Shown: positions 6,306 to 15,105, counted from the stretch's first letter. The stretch is DNA of 30,899 bases from OMIS01 sp964443885 (GCA_964443885.1 CAYUES010000008.1:1-30899), one strand, 5' to 3'. A program made the numbers and translations. Notes: generated from the sequence alone by a model not told the origin.

Positions 6306-6641
6306 ATGCCAGACAAAACTTCTATAACCTATGACGACTTTGCAAAGCTCGATATTCGAGTCGCAACAGTAGTAGAAGCATCCGCAATTGAGGGTGCCGA
6401 CAAACTGCTTAAACTTACTCTTGAAGTAGGGGAGCTCGGGCAACGCACCGTCGCTTCTGGAATTAAACCTTGGTACACCCCAGAAGAGCTCGTTGGCAAA
6501 CAAGTTCTGTATCTAGCTAACTTAGAACCACGCACCATTCGCGGTGTTGAGAGCCAAGGTATGATTATTGCGGCTGGTAGTGATGATGTTGCATTGATAC
6601 ATCCAGACAAAGCTCTTCCAAATGGTGATATAGTCAGATAA
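6306..6641 (+). CDS. Stand-alone tRNA-binding domain protein (MetRS C-terminal / Trbp111 type)
   Basis: A 111-aa OB-fold protein matching the EMAP-II-like tRNA-binding domain that forms the C-terminal dimerisation domain of many methionyl-tRNA synthetases, or exists alone as Trbp111. Typical segments are FAKLDIRVATVVEASAIEGADKL, a GQRTVASGIKPWYTPEELVGK block, and NLEPRTIRGVESQGMIIAA. It likely binds the tRNA elbow as a dimer and may assist a MetRS lacking this domain. CsaA-type chaperones share the fold but have different signatures. It stands alone between a small membrane gene and ftsH. Confidence 0.85.
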   Translation: MPDKTSITYDDFAKLDIRVATVVEASAIEGADKLLKLTLEVGELGQRTVASGIKPWYTPEELVGKQVLYLANLEPRTIRGVESQGMIIAAGSDDVALIHPDKALPNGDIVR

Positions 6642-6689
6642 CGTAATCCGGTTATTACAAAAATCTTACCAGTAACTACGGGTTTGATA

Positions 6690-6698
6690 TGTTAAAAT
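6690..6698 (+). promoter_or_regulatory. Extended -10 box for ftsH
   Basis: TGtTAAAAT, placing the transcription start near 6706 and a leader of about 27 nt. No strong Shine-Dalgarno and no CIRCE-like dyad are seen here, so ftsH does not appear to share the HrcA operator. Confidence 0.45.
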
Positions 6699-6732
6699 GG
6701 GCAGACTTTAACTTTTGTAAGAATTTCAATTT

Positions 6733-8703
6733 ATGGCAAAATCTTCCCCAAAAAATCAAGTAAAAACCCCAACTCAGGAAAAACAAGCAAAACAATTTAT
6801 GAAAGCTGATTCAACCATGGAACAATCCCCGCAACCAACACAACCTCAATCACCCAAAAACGGTGCTAAAAAATCATCATTCTTACCCTTTGACCTCGGT
6901 CCGAACTGGAATAAAGGGCTGCTATATATCTTTATTGCGCTCCTTTTCTTGCCGTTTATTTTTTCGTTAGCAGGTGGTGGTGAAAAAGAACAAATTAGTT
7001 TATCTCAGTTAGTCCAAGACGTTCGTGATGACAAAGTCAAACGAATCGAAGTGACAGGCAATGATTTAGCTATTACCTACGATGACGACACTCAAAAAGT
7101 CACCAGAAAAGAAGACAATCAAGAACTAGTTTCGGTCTTTGAAACCGCCAACATTGATTTAAGTGCAACTGACATTGAAGTAACTCGAGTTTCTGGTTGG
7201 AATATCCTCTGGGACGTACTGCTTACGATTCTGCCAATCTTAATCATGGTTGGTGTCTTCTTCTTTATTTTCCGTCAAGCTCGAGGAGCACAAGACGGGA
7301 TTATGGGGATTGGGCGCAGTAAAGCTAAACTGTTCGTCAAAGGCAAGCAAAACACTAGCTTTAAAGACGTTGGTGGTATGGACGAAGCAAAGCGAGAACT
7401 CGAAGAAATTGTCGACTTCTTACGCGATCCACGAAAGTACAAAAAGGTCGGAGCTCGTACGCCAAAAGGTGTCTTGTTGGTGGGTCCTGCTGGAACTGGA
7501 AAAACATTGCTGGCTCGCGCTGTTGCTGGTGAAGCAAATGTGCAGTTCCTTTCAATCGCTGGTAGTGAGTTTATGGAAATGTTAGTTGGTGTGGGTGCTT
7601 CACGCGCTCGCGATTTGTTTGCAACTGCCAAGAAACTTGCCCCTTCAATTATTTTCATCGATGAAATCGATGCAATTGGGCGGGTGCGCGGTCATGGCAG
7701 CATGGGTGGACATGATGAACGTGAACAAACGCTCAATCAAATCTTGGTCGAGATGGATGGATTTACCCCAAATGACAACGTGATTGTGATGGCAGCCACC
7801 AACCGTGGGGACATGCTCGATCCTGCATTGGTGCGCCCGGGTCGTTTCGATCGTCGCGTGACGGTAAACTTACCAGATCTTGAAGAACGTAAATACATTC
7901 TCTCTATTCACGCTCAGACCAAACCATTTGCTAAGAATGTGAACTGGGATAAAGTAGCCCGCCGAACTGTTGGTTTCTCAGGTGCAGATATTGAAAACAT
8001 GCTCAACGAAGCCGCGATTGCGATTGCTCGCGAAAATCGTGAAGAAATTACAACTGAAGACATCGAAGAAGCATCTTTGAAAGTGAAACTTGGACCAAGT
8101 AAAAAACGCCTGCATGATGAACACGAGCGCAAGATGACTGCCTACCATGAAGCTGGCCACGCCATCGTTGCCCATGTTTCACCACACGCAGATCCAGTCC
8201 ACCGAATTTCGATTGTTTCTCGCGGCCAGGCACTAGGTTTCACCTTGACTCCACCAGAGCGAGATAAAGTACAGACTACTAAATCTGAGCTGATCGATGA
8301 GATCGCAGTTCTCTTGGGTGGTCGCGCTGCTGAAGAGTTAATCTTCAAAGAATTAACCGCTGGGGCAAGTAGCGACATTGATCGTGCCACTCGCATTGCT
8401 CGCGCAATGGTGATGGACTACGGTATGAGTCCACTTGGACCAATGAACTTCAATCCTCAGTATGAAACTGGTTACAGTCGTTCATGGGGTGAGCCACAAA
8501 AGATCTCTGACTCTCTGCAACAAAAAGTCGACGCTGAAGTCTTAGCATTAATTGAAGAAGGCCGCCGTCACTCACTCGAAATTCTCAAGAAGTACAAAAA
8601 GGAACTGGATATAGTTTCTTTGAAGCTGCTTGATGTCGAAAGTCTGGATGGCGATGAGTTCACCGCTTTGATGAATATGGCAAAAGCAAAGTTTGGTAAT
8701 TAA
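6733..8703 (+). CDS. ftsH: ATP-dependent zinc metalloprotease FtsH
   Basis: Membrane-bound AAA+ protease that extracts and degrades membrane and regulatory proteins. The 656-aa protein has a Pro/Gln/Lys-rich cytoplasmic tail (1-55), a membrane segment at about 62-80, an extracytoplasmic domain and a second membrane segment at about 157-180. The AAA module has Walker A GPAGTGKT (251-258), Walker B IIFIDEID (306-313) and the SRH with RPGRFDR. The M41 peptidase carries HEAGH at 472-476 and the third zinc ligand Asp548 (SSDID). The tail is longer than usual; later Met codons at 23 and 29 could be starts. The next gene overlaps the stop by one base (TAATG). Confidence 0.97.
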   Translation: MAKSSPKNQVKTPTQEKQAKQFMKADSTMEQSPQPTQPQSPKNGAKKSSFLPFDLGPNWNKGLLYIFIALLFLPFIFSLAGGGEKEQISLSQLVQDVRDDKVKRIEVTGNDLAITYDDDTQKVTRKEDNQELVSVFETANIDLSATDIEVTRVSGWNILWDVLLTILPILIMVGVFFFIFRQARGAQDGIMGIGRSKAKLFVKGKQNTSFKDVGGMDEAKRELEEIVDFLRDPRKYKKVGARTPKGVLLVGPAGTGKTLLARAVAGEANVQFLSIAGSEFMEMLVGVGASRARDLFATAKKLAPSIIFIDEIDAIGRVRGHGSMGGHDEREQTLNQILVEMDGFTPNDNVIVMAATNRGDMLDPALVRPGRFDRRVTVNLPDLEERKYILSIHAQTKPFAKNVNWDKVARRTVGFSGADIENMLNEAAIAIARENREEITTEDIEEASLKVKLGPSKKRLHDEHERKMTAYHEAGHAIVAHVSPHADPVHRISIVSRGQALGFTLTPPERDKVQTTKSELIDEIAVLLGGRAAEELIFKELTAGASSDIDRATRIARAMVMDYGMSPLGPMNFNPQYETGYSRSWGEPQKISDSLQQKVDAEVLALIEEGRRHSLEILKKYKKELDIVSLKLLDVESLDGDEFTALMNMAKAKFGN

Positions 8704-9461
8704 TGTCAAAAGAATCAGAACACACTGGAGCTAGTTCAAATGATCAGCCGCCTTCTAGTCCTGATGAACTTCCTCTAGCTACTGATGCTGAAGAACTAGA
8801 TAAGATTTCCTTACTTGGTGGACAGGCGACACTACTGATGTATGAGTACTTATTTTTAAAAGAAACACCGCTGGGTAGAGTGAGTGGTGTAGTAATGGAT
8901 ACTATTTCCCAAATGGGAATAGATGTAGAAAAAATTGTTGCTCGGGAGTCATCTGGAAGTGCAGCTGACTGGGATGATTCTGACGAAACCGATGGTACTT
9001 TTCTAGTCGTCCATCAACACAATAATGGTGGAATGCTTTTCTTGGTAGAAGAAGATCCAGATGAGAATAGTGTTACACTGCTCGAGCCACAAACTGGGGA
9101 AGTTTTTTTTACTTTATATATTGCTTCGCCAGGTAAAGACTCTATTACCAATAAAGTTTTTTATATTTCTAATAGAGCACTCTCCTCACTCGAAAAACTT
9201 ACCAAACGTATTCTGAGTATCGTAGTTACGGTTATGAAAAGAATGACAAAAGAACTCAAAAAGCAGTCAAGACAAAAGTCCCTTGCAGATTTGGAAGATG
9301 CAATGTATAAAAAAAATGAACAAAATCGCGCTGACTACACTTCAGACTACATACCGGATTCACTAGGTGAAAAAGAAAGAAATAAAGATTCTGGCAGGCA
9401 CAGTCAAGGGAATGTTCAGAATGATTTAGATCTAGATGTTTGGGGTTCAGTTTTAGAGTAA
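8703..9461 (+). CDS. Hypothetical protein translationally coupled to ftsH
   Basis: A 252-aa acidic protein whose ATG overlaps the ftsH stop as TAATG, implying co-translation. I recognise no family. It has a disordered Ser/Pro/Glu N-terminus (1-35), then a mixed alpha/beta region (about 36-150) with GTFLVVHQHNNGGMLFLVEE and a VTLLEPQTGEVFFTLYI strand pair. A basic amphipathic helix (LEKLTKRILSIVVTVMKRMTKELKK, about 162-187) and a highly charged, disordered tail follow. No signal peptide or clear membrane span. Coupling to FtsH suggests a modulator or partner, but this is only inference. Confidence 0.7.
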   Translation: MSKESEHTGASSNDQPPSSPDELPLATDAEELDKISLLGGQATLLMYEYLFLKETPLGRVSGVVMDTISQMGIDVEKIVARESSGSAADWDDSDETDGTFLVVHQHNNGGMLFLVEEDPDENSVTLLEPQTGEVFFTLYIASPGKDSITNKVFYISNRALSSLEKLTKRILSIVVTVMKRMTKELKKQSRQKSLADLEDAMYKKNEQNRADYTSDYIPDSLGEKERNKDSGRHSQGNVQNDLDLDVWGSVLE

Positions 9462-9510
9462 AATCTCTCAAGCGCAAGCAGAGAATAAATACTCTTCTGC
9501 AGTAAATCTA

Positions 9511-9519
9511 TGGTACACT
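9511..9519 (+). promoter_or_regulatory. Extended -10 box, probable leaderless start
   Basis: TGgTACACT ends 7 nt before the ATG at 9527, so the message should begin at or beside the start codon. Confidence 0.5.
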
Positions 9520-9526
9520 TTCCTTC

Positions 9527-10480
9527 ATGGAAGACAGATCATTTTCAAGATTTATGGTGATCGATGGCCACGGTATTATCTATCGTGCCTATCATGCATT
9601 TCCGCCGCTTGCTGCACCTGATGGCCAACTAGTAAACGCGGTCTACGGCTTTGCCCGCATTTTACTGACTGCTATTCATGAGTACTCTCCCGATTATATT
9701 GCGATTGCCTTTGACCACAAAAAACCGACTCTTCGTGCGCAAGAATACAAGGAATACAAAGCGCATCGGCCGCAGATGCCTGATGACTTGAAGCATCAAA
9801 TTGCAATTGTTAAAGACGTCGTAACAGCTTTAAATATCCCTCAATTTGAACTTGAAGGCTACGAGGCTGACGACTTAATCGGCACGGTTACGCGCTTAGC
9901 ACAAATGGATGATTCACTTTCTGTCAGGAGTTTGGTAGTGACTGGTGATAAAGATTTACTGCAACTTGTTGATGACACTACTCACGTGTGGATTCCCGCT
10001 CGGGGCAAGTATGGTGGCAACACCGAATATGATGAACGCCAGGTAGTTGAAAAAATGGGGGTCACGCCAGCGCAGATTGTTGATTTGAAAGCATTGATGG
10101 GAGATTCTTCAGACAACATTCCAGGCGTTAAAGGAATTGGCCCCAAAACTGCTGCCAACTTAATTACAACTTTTAAAAATCTCGCGGGTGTTTATGAGCG
10201 AATTGCTGAGCTAGAAGCTGATCCCACCCAAAAAGATCCAATTATCAAAGGTGCAGTTTTGGCAAATCTAGTAGCAGAAAAAGAAAATGCCTACTTGAGC
10301 CAGAAGTTGGCTAAGATCGATCGAAATGTGCCGGTGGAGTTCCAGCTATCACCGTGTCGAGTTTCTGACTATGATAAAGCAGAGACAGTTAAAATTTTTG
10401 AAAAACTAGACTTTAAATCATTAGTGCCGCTCTTGCCAGATGATAGTTTTGAAGCTGGCGTGCAGGATGCACTATTTTAA
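9527..10480 (+). CDS. 5'-3' exonuclease (PolA N-domain / FEN family), stand-alone
   Basis: A 317-aa nuclease of the type found at the N-terminus of DNA polymerase I, which removes flaps and RNA primers using two metal ions. Acidic ligands are visible: Asp13 (VIDGHG), Asp63 (AFDHKKPT), Glu113/Asp115/Asp116 (GYEADDLIGT), Asp141 and Asp143 (VTGDKDLLQ). The helix-3-turn-helix is GDSSDNIPGVKGIGPKTAANLI. The ORF stops after this domain; no polymerase domain follows, as the next gene is a glycosyltransferase. The start is set by the extended -10 box 7 nt upstream; Met10 is an alternative. The stop codon lies inside a perfect palindrome. Confidence 0.9.
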   Translation: MEDRSFSRFMVIDGHGIIYRAYHAFPPLAAPDGQLVNAVYGFARILLTAIHEYSPDYIAIAFDHKKPTLRAQEYKEYKAHRPQMPDDLKHQIAIVKDVVTALNIPQFELEGYEADDLIGTVTRLAQMDDSLSVRSLVVTGDKDLLQLVDDTTHVWIPARGKYGGNTEYDERQVVEKMGVTPAQIVDLKALMGDSSDNIPGVKGIGPKTAANLITTFKNLAGVYERIAELEADPTQKDPIIKGAVLANLVAEKENAYLSQKLAKIDRNVPVEFQLSPCRVSDYDKAETVKIFEKLDFKSLVPLLPDDSFEAGVQDALF

Positions 10481-10498
10481 AATAGTATTCTAGAATAC
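10471..10498 (+). repeat. Two abutting perfect palindromes
   Basis: ACTATTTTAAAATAGT (10471-10486, 16 bp) contains the exonuclease stop. It shares its last two bases with GTATTCTAGAATAC (10485-10498, 14 bp). They could be tandem operators for the following glycosyltransferase or two small RNA stem-loops. Confidence 0.5.
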
Positions 10499-10534
10499 AG
10501 CTAAGTTTAGTAAATATATTTTTGTGAGTTACAG

Positions 10535-11662
10535 ATGGCTAAGATTCGTATTGCACTTGTTCATGATTATTTGATTGAGTACGGCGGTGCCGAGCGCGTC
10601 CTGGAAGCATTGCATGAGCTCTATCCAGAAGCGCCAGTCTATACCGCATTTAGTAACTCAAAAACTTTGGGGATTCATTGGGCGCGTTTCAAAGACTGGG
10701 ATCTTCGTGAGACCTGGATTACTCGTTTACCATTTTATAAAAAGCTACACTCGCCATTTCGCATTTTTGCTCCGAGTGCCTTTCGTTCGCTCGATCTTTC
10801 GGAGTTTGATGTGGTGATCTCGTCTTCAAATGCCTACTACGCCAAAGCAGTCCAAGTCCCCAATGGAGTGCATATTTGTTACTGTCACACACCTCCTCGC
10901 GCTTTGTATGGCTACGCCACGATGAGCGACTGGAAACAAAATCCGCTGTTTAAGTTTTTAGGTACGCTGATTAATCATTATTTACGAGTTGTTGACTTCA
11001 ATATTTCACAACAAGTTGATCACTTTGTTACAAACTCTGAAGAAACAGCCAAACGCATTAAAAAGTTTTATCGTCGTGACTCAACTGTCATTTATCCGCC
11101 CGTTGAAGTGCCGGAAAAGTTGCAAAAAAAATCTAATGAGCAAACTACAAAAGAAAAAGATAGTCAAAATTATTTTCTCTACGTTAATCGCTTAGCGTTT
11201 GCCAAACATCCAGAACTTGCCGTTCAAGTTTGTACAGAGCAACAACTTCCACTCAAAGTAGTTGGTGATGGAAAGTTACGACCTGCTTTAGAAGCTCAAG
11301 CAGGCAGCACGGTGGAGTTTATGGGCGCGGTTAGTGATCAAGAACTACATCAACTTTATGCAGGTGCGTTGGCATTATTATATCCTGTCGAAGACGAAGA
11401 TTTTGGGATTGTACCAATTGAAGCAATGGGCCACGGTGTACCAGTCATTGCTCATAACTCAGGCGGACCGAAAGAAACAATTATTGATGGTAAAACGGGC
11501 GTACTTTTTGATGATCTGAGTGTAGCTGGACTGAGTACGGCAATTAAAAAATTTAGAGTACAAAAATTTTCTAGTGAAAATATTTTTAAGCATGCGTTAC
11601 AATTTAAAAAAGAGCAGTTCCAAAATAAAATACAGACTTTTGTAGAAAAAGTAATAAAATAA
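10535..11662 (+). CDS. GT4-family glycosyltransferase
   Basis: A 375-aa GT-B fold enzyme. The N-domain starts IALVHDYLIEYGGAERVLEAL, with the glycine-rich loop that accepts the sugar acceptor. The C-domain carries the nucleotide-sugar site EDFGIVPIEAMGHGVPVIAHNSGGPKETIIDG, with the E-x7-E type motif, and YVNRLAFAKHPELAVQV ahead of it. Such enzymes add sugars, often mannose, to lipid-linked or surface glycans at the inner face of the membrane. No membrane span is seen. A TATATT box at 10515-10520 would give a leader of about 8 nt. The hypothetical gene after it follows within 16 nt. Confidence 0.9.
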   Translation: MAKIRIALVHDYLIEYGGAERVLEALHELYPEAPVYTAFSNSKTLGIHWARFKDWDLRETWITRLPFYKKLHSPFRIFAPSAFRSLDLSEFDVVISSSNAYYAKAVQVPNGVHICYCHTPPRALYGYATMSDWKQNPLFKFLGTLINHYLRVVDFNISQQVDHFVTNSEETAKRIKKFYRRDSTVIYPPVEVPEKLQKKSNEQTTKEKDSQNYFLYVNRLAFAKHPELAVQVCTEQQLPLKVVGDGKLRPALEAQAGSTVEFMGAVSDQELHQLYAGALALLYPVEDEDFGIVPIEAMGHGVPVIAHNSGGPKETIIDGKTGVLFDDLSVAGLSTAIKKFRVQKFSSENIFKHALQFKKEQFQNKIQTFVEKVIK

Positions 11663-11677
11663 AAAGGGTTGAACTTC

Positions 11678-12142
11678 ATGGGTGTGTCAGCCGGTGAAAA
11701 AACCGTTACAACAGAGCCTAGAGAAAAAGTTGCTTCAGATCATCTTTTGTACCTTTTTCTAACTACTGTGTATCTAGCTGATGAACTTTCTGAAGCTGAC
11801 CAAGTAACAAGAGAAGTTGCTATCCAAGAATTTCTACAAGATAACCCAACTGCAAAGAGACTTACTGCGCAAGACAACTTTGAAGACTTGTTTGATCAAG
11901 GGTGGCGTAGATACTCTATCTATCCAGAAGTTCTACTTCCAGCACAGTATTTTTTACAACAAAGTGGGCCGACCAATAAAGCACGAACTGATTATTTTCT
12001 AGTAATTCACTGTCAAGTAACGGGTGAGCGGCTGCATGCTTTTGTATCACGACACCTTGTCGTGCACCCAGAAACACAAGAACGACTTTTTGTAGGTGAT
12101 GCAGGCAGAGATTTTGCTGTCCAAAAAGGCTGGCAGGAATAA
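11678..12142 (+). CDS. Hypothetical protein
   Basis: A 154-aa protein starting at the ATG at 11678, 9 nt after an AAAAAGGG ribosome-binding site; a TTG three codons earlier is less likely. No family is recognised. The N-terminal half is helical and acidic (about 15-60). The C-terminal half has a beta-rich segment ending YFLVIHCQVTGERLHAFVSRH and LVVHPETQERLFVGDAGRDF. No signal peptide or membrane span. It probably shares an mRNA with the GT4 gene, as the gap is only 15 nt, and is tail-to-tail with the GH39-like gene. Confidence 0.65.
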   Translation: MGVSAGEKTVTTEPREKVASDHLLYLFLTTVYLADELSEADQVTREVAIQEFLQDNPTAKRLTAQDNFEDLFDQGWRRYSIYPEVLLPAQYFLQQSGPTNKARTDYFLVIHCQVTGERLHAFVSRHLVVHPETQERLFVGDAGRDFAVQKGWQE

Positions 12143-12159
12143 CTAGGCGGTGGAAAAGT

Positions 12160-13575
12160 TTAGAGCTTCTTAATCTCCACCAAGGCTACTTCCGACACAC
12201 CCATTGGCACTAATACCTGTAAGGTTGTTTCAGTTGTTTGCGCTTGGCTGACTTCTTTTTGTTTATTTAAGTAGTTCTTCGTCACTTGATACGTTCCAGG
12301 CTCAAGCCGTTGAAAAGTAATTGGCACAGTCTCTGTATTTCTAGCCCACGAATCGTAGTTAGCCAAGATTACTTGGAACGTTGTTTCATCAACTTTGGCA
12401 GCAGCGGCTTTCACGAACGTGCCTTTGCCTAAAAGTTGCAGCCGTTCATATCCCAGTGAGTCGAGTAGTTGTAAGCCACGATACCGTGGTTTGGCTGTAG
12501 CTCCAAAGTCAGAATGAGTAAACATCCCCCAGCGTCCCCAATGTGTTTGGCCAGCAGGATCTTTGCCATCTTGAATCTCAAAGATAAATGCCATGTCGAT
12601 TACTCCAATCATCTCAATTGCACCCGCTACCGTATGTGCCGCTCCAAAATTAGTGTCGTAGCCAGCGTGGTTATTGCTATCATGGCCCCACTCACTAATA
12701 TGGAACTCCAGAGTAGGTTGGTACTGCGGATACTTTTGCAGCCACTGACGAACTTCGGTCATATCTTTTCGGAACTGGGAAAGATCATTGGAGTAGCGAT
12801 GCCATGAGAAGAAATCTAAGCGCAAGTTATTTTCACTAGCGTAGTTGAGCAGCGCATCAAACCAATTTTTGTACAAAGCAGTTACGGCTGGTCCACCAAT
12901 CTTAAAAGGTTGACTAACTCGTGCATTTTGGGCACCACGTGCGGCGGCTCCGTACAAAGTGAGGTAGTTTTTATCACCATAGTAGTTCCAGCCACCAAAT
13001 AAATCAGGCTCATTCCAAACCTCGTAGTAGACATCAGGAATCCCCCGCGTGCCACTGATGTGCTCGATGGTGCGCTGTACGGTCAGCTGCCAGTCCTCAT
13101 AGCGTTGTGGAGTGGCCACGATGTCGCCAGAACTAATCACCGGTGGCATATAGGAAAGAGCAATGTATGGCTTGGCACCGGTCGCTAGAATATCGTTCAA
13201 AATTACATCGAGTTTCGAGAAATCAAATGTTAAGTTGCCAGGTGTGCCTTTGACAATATCATAAAAATCGTAGATATGATCAATCCGGATGTACTGAGGA
13301 TGTACTGCCGCAACCTGTGAGCTAATCGGCTGAATTCGCCAGTCAAACGCTTCGCCGCCTTGGGCTAAGTGTTGCCAAGGGCGAGGCAGCGGCCCAATTA
13401 CTACTTGCGTATCGACGACGATGTTGGCAGGCTCGGAGTTTGCTCTTGAGATAAACTCTCGAACGGTAGTAATGCCAAAAACACCTGCCAATAAAGCTAT
13501 GCTCACAACAAGCAAACCAATACCTTTCCAGATAACAGTGCGAGCTTGACGACTTGGGAGATGTTTGCGTGACAT
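12160..13575 (-). CDS. Membrane-anchored GH39-like glycoside hydrolase
   Basis: A 471-aa protein with an N-terminal basic tail and one membrane segment (about 16-36), so an anchored extracytoplasmic enzyme. The barrel domain resembles clan GH-A family 39 (beta-xylosidase or iduronidase-like): the acid/base motif YEVWNEPDLF puts Glu189 after Asn188, and the nucleophile motif HISEWG puts Glu295 at the end of a strand. A C-terminal beta-sandwich (about 385-471) follows. Both catalytic acids are present, so activity is plausible; the substrate is unknown. It diverges from hrcA with 121 bp between. Other clan GH-A families are possible. Confidence 0.8.
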   Translation of the reverse strand: MSRKHLPSRQARTVIWKGIGLLVVSIALLAGVFGITTVREFISRANSEPANIVVDTQVVIGPLPRPWQHLAQGGEAFDWRIQPISSQVAAVHPQYIRIDHIYDFYDIVKGTPGNLTFDFSKLDVILNDILATGAKPYIALSYMPPVISSGDIVATPQRYEDWQLTVQRTIEHISGTRGIPDVYYEVWNEPDLFGGWNYYGDKNYLTLYGAAARGAQNARVSQPFKIGGPAVTALYKNWFDALLNYASENNLRLDFFSWHRYSNDLSQFRKDMTEVRQWLQKYPQYQPTLEFHISEWGHDSNNHAGYDTNFGAAHTVAGAIEMIGVIDMAFIFEIQDGKDPAGQTHWGRWGMFTHSDFGATAKPRYRGLQLLDSLGYERLQLLGKGTFVKAAAAKVDETTFQVILANYDSWARNTETVPITFQRLEPGTYQVTKNYLNKQKEVSQAQTTETTLQVLVPMGVSEVALVEIKKL

Positions 13576-13609
13576 GCTTGTTACTACATGGTGACATACT
13601 TTTACAAAT

Positions 13610-13644
13610 TTGACAATTTAGCAAACAAGCTATATTATTGCTAA
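13610..13644 (+). promoter_or_regulatory. hrcA promoter overlapped by a variant CIRCE operator
   Basis: TTGACA (13610-13615), 17-bp spacer, TATTAT (13633-13638). The dyad TTAGCAAAC (13618-13626)-N9-TATTGCTAA (13636-13644) covers the spacer and the -10. It matches the 9-9-9 layout of CIRCE (TTAGCACTC-N9-GAGTGCTAA) with TTAGCA and TGCTAA kept and the inner bases changed. HrcA bound here would block polymerase, giving autoregulation. Confidence 0.8.
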
Positions 13645-13696
13645 GGAGCAACATTTTCTTAGTATTTCACCTGGAAAACTGTCGCTTTAAGCATAT

Positions 13697-14419
13697 ATGA
13701 TTGACCTAACCGCTCGACAAATCCAGATTTTACGTGCGATCATTCAAGACTTTATTGAAACTGCTGAACCTGTCGGATCAGATACCATTGATCGAAAATA
13801 TAACATTGGTGTGTCGCCGGCCACCATTCGTAATGAAATGGTCCAGCTCACTCATCAAGGCTACCTCAAAAAAACCCACAGTAGTGCTGGCCGTGTCCCC
13901 ACCCCAATTGCTCTCAAACTTTTTGTGAATGAATTAATGAAAGAAAAAGAACTTTCAGTTGCCGACGAAGTTTCAGCCAAAGAAAAAATCTGGCACACCA
14001 AAAATGAACTCGATGAAATGCTTAATGAGCTGGCAAAAGTCTTGGCAGATAAATCAAAAGCACTGGGCTTAACGATTATCGATGACAAAAGAATTTTCAG
14101 TGCTGGCTATGCAAATTTACTAAATATGCCTGAGTTTTATGATATTAATGTGATGCGGCAGGTTTTACGAGTCATTGAAGAAATGAAAGTGCTCCAAGAA
14201 ATTTTTGCCCTTTCGAGTAGCGATAATCAAATTCACGTCATCTATGGAACTGAGCTCGGCAATAAAGATCTCGAGCCAATTGGTGTTATTCATATGACAT
14301 TTATGGTAAAAGGTTTCCGCTGCCAGGTTGGCGTGCTTGGTTCAAGTCGCTTTGACTATGCCTACATCATTCCGATGATGAAGTATATTCGCTCTCTGGT
14401 AAAAGAGATGACCGACTAA
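13697..14419 (+). CDS. hrcA: Heat-inducible transcription repressor HrcA, short form
   Basis: Represses chaperone genes by binding CIRCE. The winged-helix N-domain is typical: LTARQIQILRAIIQDFIETAEPVGSDTI, then GVSPATIRNEM for the recognition helix and SSAGRVPT for the wing. The protein is 240 aa against about 340 in most bacteria, so the GAF-like and dimerisation parts are reduced. The variant CIRCE sites at hrcA, dnaK and dnaJ imply it is active with a shifted DNA preference. It begins the hrcA-grpE-dnaK cluster. The leader is about 50 nt. An AAGGAG at 13643-13648 is too far from the ATG to serve it. Confidence 0.93.
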   Translation: MIDLTARQIQILRAIIQDFIETAEPVGSDTIDRKYNIGVSPATIRNEMVQLTHQGYLKKTHSSAGRVPTPIALKLFVNELMKEKELSVADEVSAKEKIWHTKNELDEMLNELAKVLADKSKALGLTIIDDKRIFSAGYANLLNMPEFYDINVMRQVLRVIEEMKVLQEIFALSSSDNQIHVIYGTELGNKDLEPIGVIHMTFMVKGFRCQVGVLGSSRFDYAYIIPMMKYIRSLVKEMTD

Positions 14420-14479
14420 TTTATTTACAAAAGTATCTGCCCAAAACAATAGTACAAACGAGACTAGAGGATAGATGGT

Positions 14480-15043
14480 ATGAACGATCAAAAACAAACT
14501 CAAGAAGAAGCAAAAAAATCTGAAGCAGGTACGGTATCGAAGCCTGCAGCTTCGCCAACTCAAGGTAAAAACCCAAACTCTGCCATACTTTCTGACGACG
14601 AGTTACAAGAACTTTCAGAGAAAATTGAAACCTTAGAAGCACAGCTCACCCAGGCAAAAAATAATGAACTGCGTGCTTTAGCAGATTACTCCAATTTGCA
14701 GCGCCGCTCCCGTGAAGATCACAGCCATGTCGTCAAAGTCGCGACGCAGTCTCTGGTGAGTGATTTACTAGAGCCTCTCGAGCACCTAGCGATGACGGCA
14801 GAGCAGATGAAAAATAGTATCTTAGACATGGTTTTGACACAGCTCTGGGCAGTTTTAAACGAACACGGCCTTGAGGAAATCAAAGTACTGGACAAGCCAT
14901 TTGACTTAGAAACAATGGAAGTGGTGGATTTGGTAGATGGAGCAACCGAACAAGACGGTAAAGTTGTCAAAATAGTCAAGCGAGGGTACATCCTCAACGG
15001 CAAAGTTTTACAACACGCCAAAGTAGTAATGGGAAAAAAGTAG
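14480..15043 (+). CDS. grpE: Nucleotide exchange factor GrpE
   Basis: A 187-aa DnaK cochaperone that releases ADP and resets the folding cycle. Disordered Gln/Lys/Ser-rich N-terminus, long coiled-coil helix (about 38-75) with RALADYSNLQRRSRED, then the four-helix segment and the beta-domain ending RGYILNGKVLQHAKVVMGK, the C-terminal family signature. It lies 60 nt after hrcA and before dnaK, which also has its own CIRCE-bearing promoter. A GAGGATAG stretch upstream may act as a weak ribosome-binding site. Confidence 0.95.
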   Translation: MNDQKQTQEEAKKSEAGTVSKPAASPTQGKNPNSAILSDDELQELSEKIETLEAQLTQAKNNELRALADYSNLQRRSREDHSHVVKVATQSLVSDLLEPLEHLAMTAEQMKNSILDMVLTQLWAVLNEHGLEEIKVLDKPFDLETMEVVDLVDGATEQDGKVVKIVKRGYILNGKVLQHAKVVMGKK

Positions 15044-15065
15044 AAAATTAGAAAGTACAAAGTAG

Positions 15066-15105
15066 CTAGCAGTCTATTGACTTAATTGCTAAATTTGTGT
15101 ATATT
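15066..15105 (+). promoter_or_regulatory. dnaK promoter with variant CIRCE operator
   Basis: CTAGCAGTC (15066-15074)-N9-AATTGCTAA (15084-15092) overlaps the -35 TTGACT (15077-15082), with TATATT (15100-15105) 17 bp further on. The right arm is nearly that of the hrcA site and the spacer is again 9. This gives dnaK its own HrcA-controlled promoter inside the cluster. Confidence 0.75.

Noticed and set aside
13643..13699. Short ORF beginning ATT after AAGGAG before hrcA, ending in ATATGA
   Set aside because: ATT starts are very rare and the 15-codon product shows no features; likely chance.
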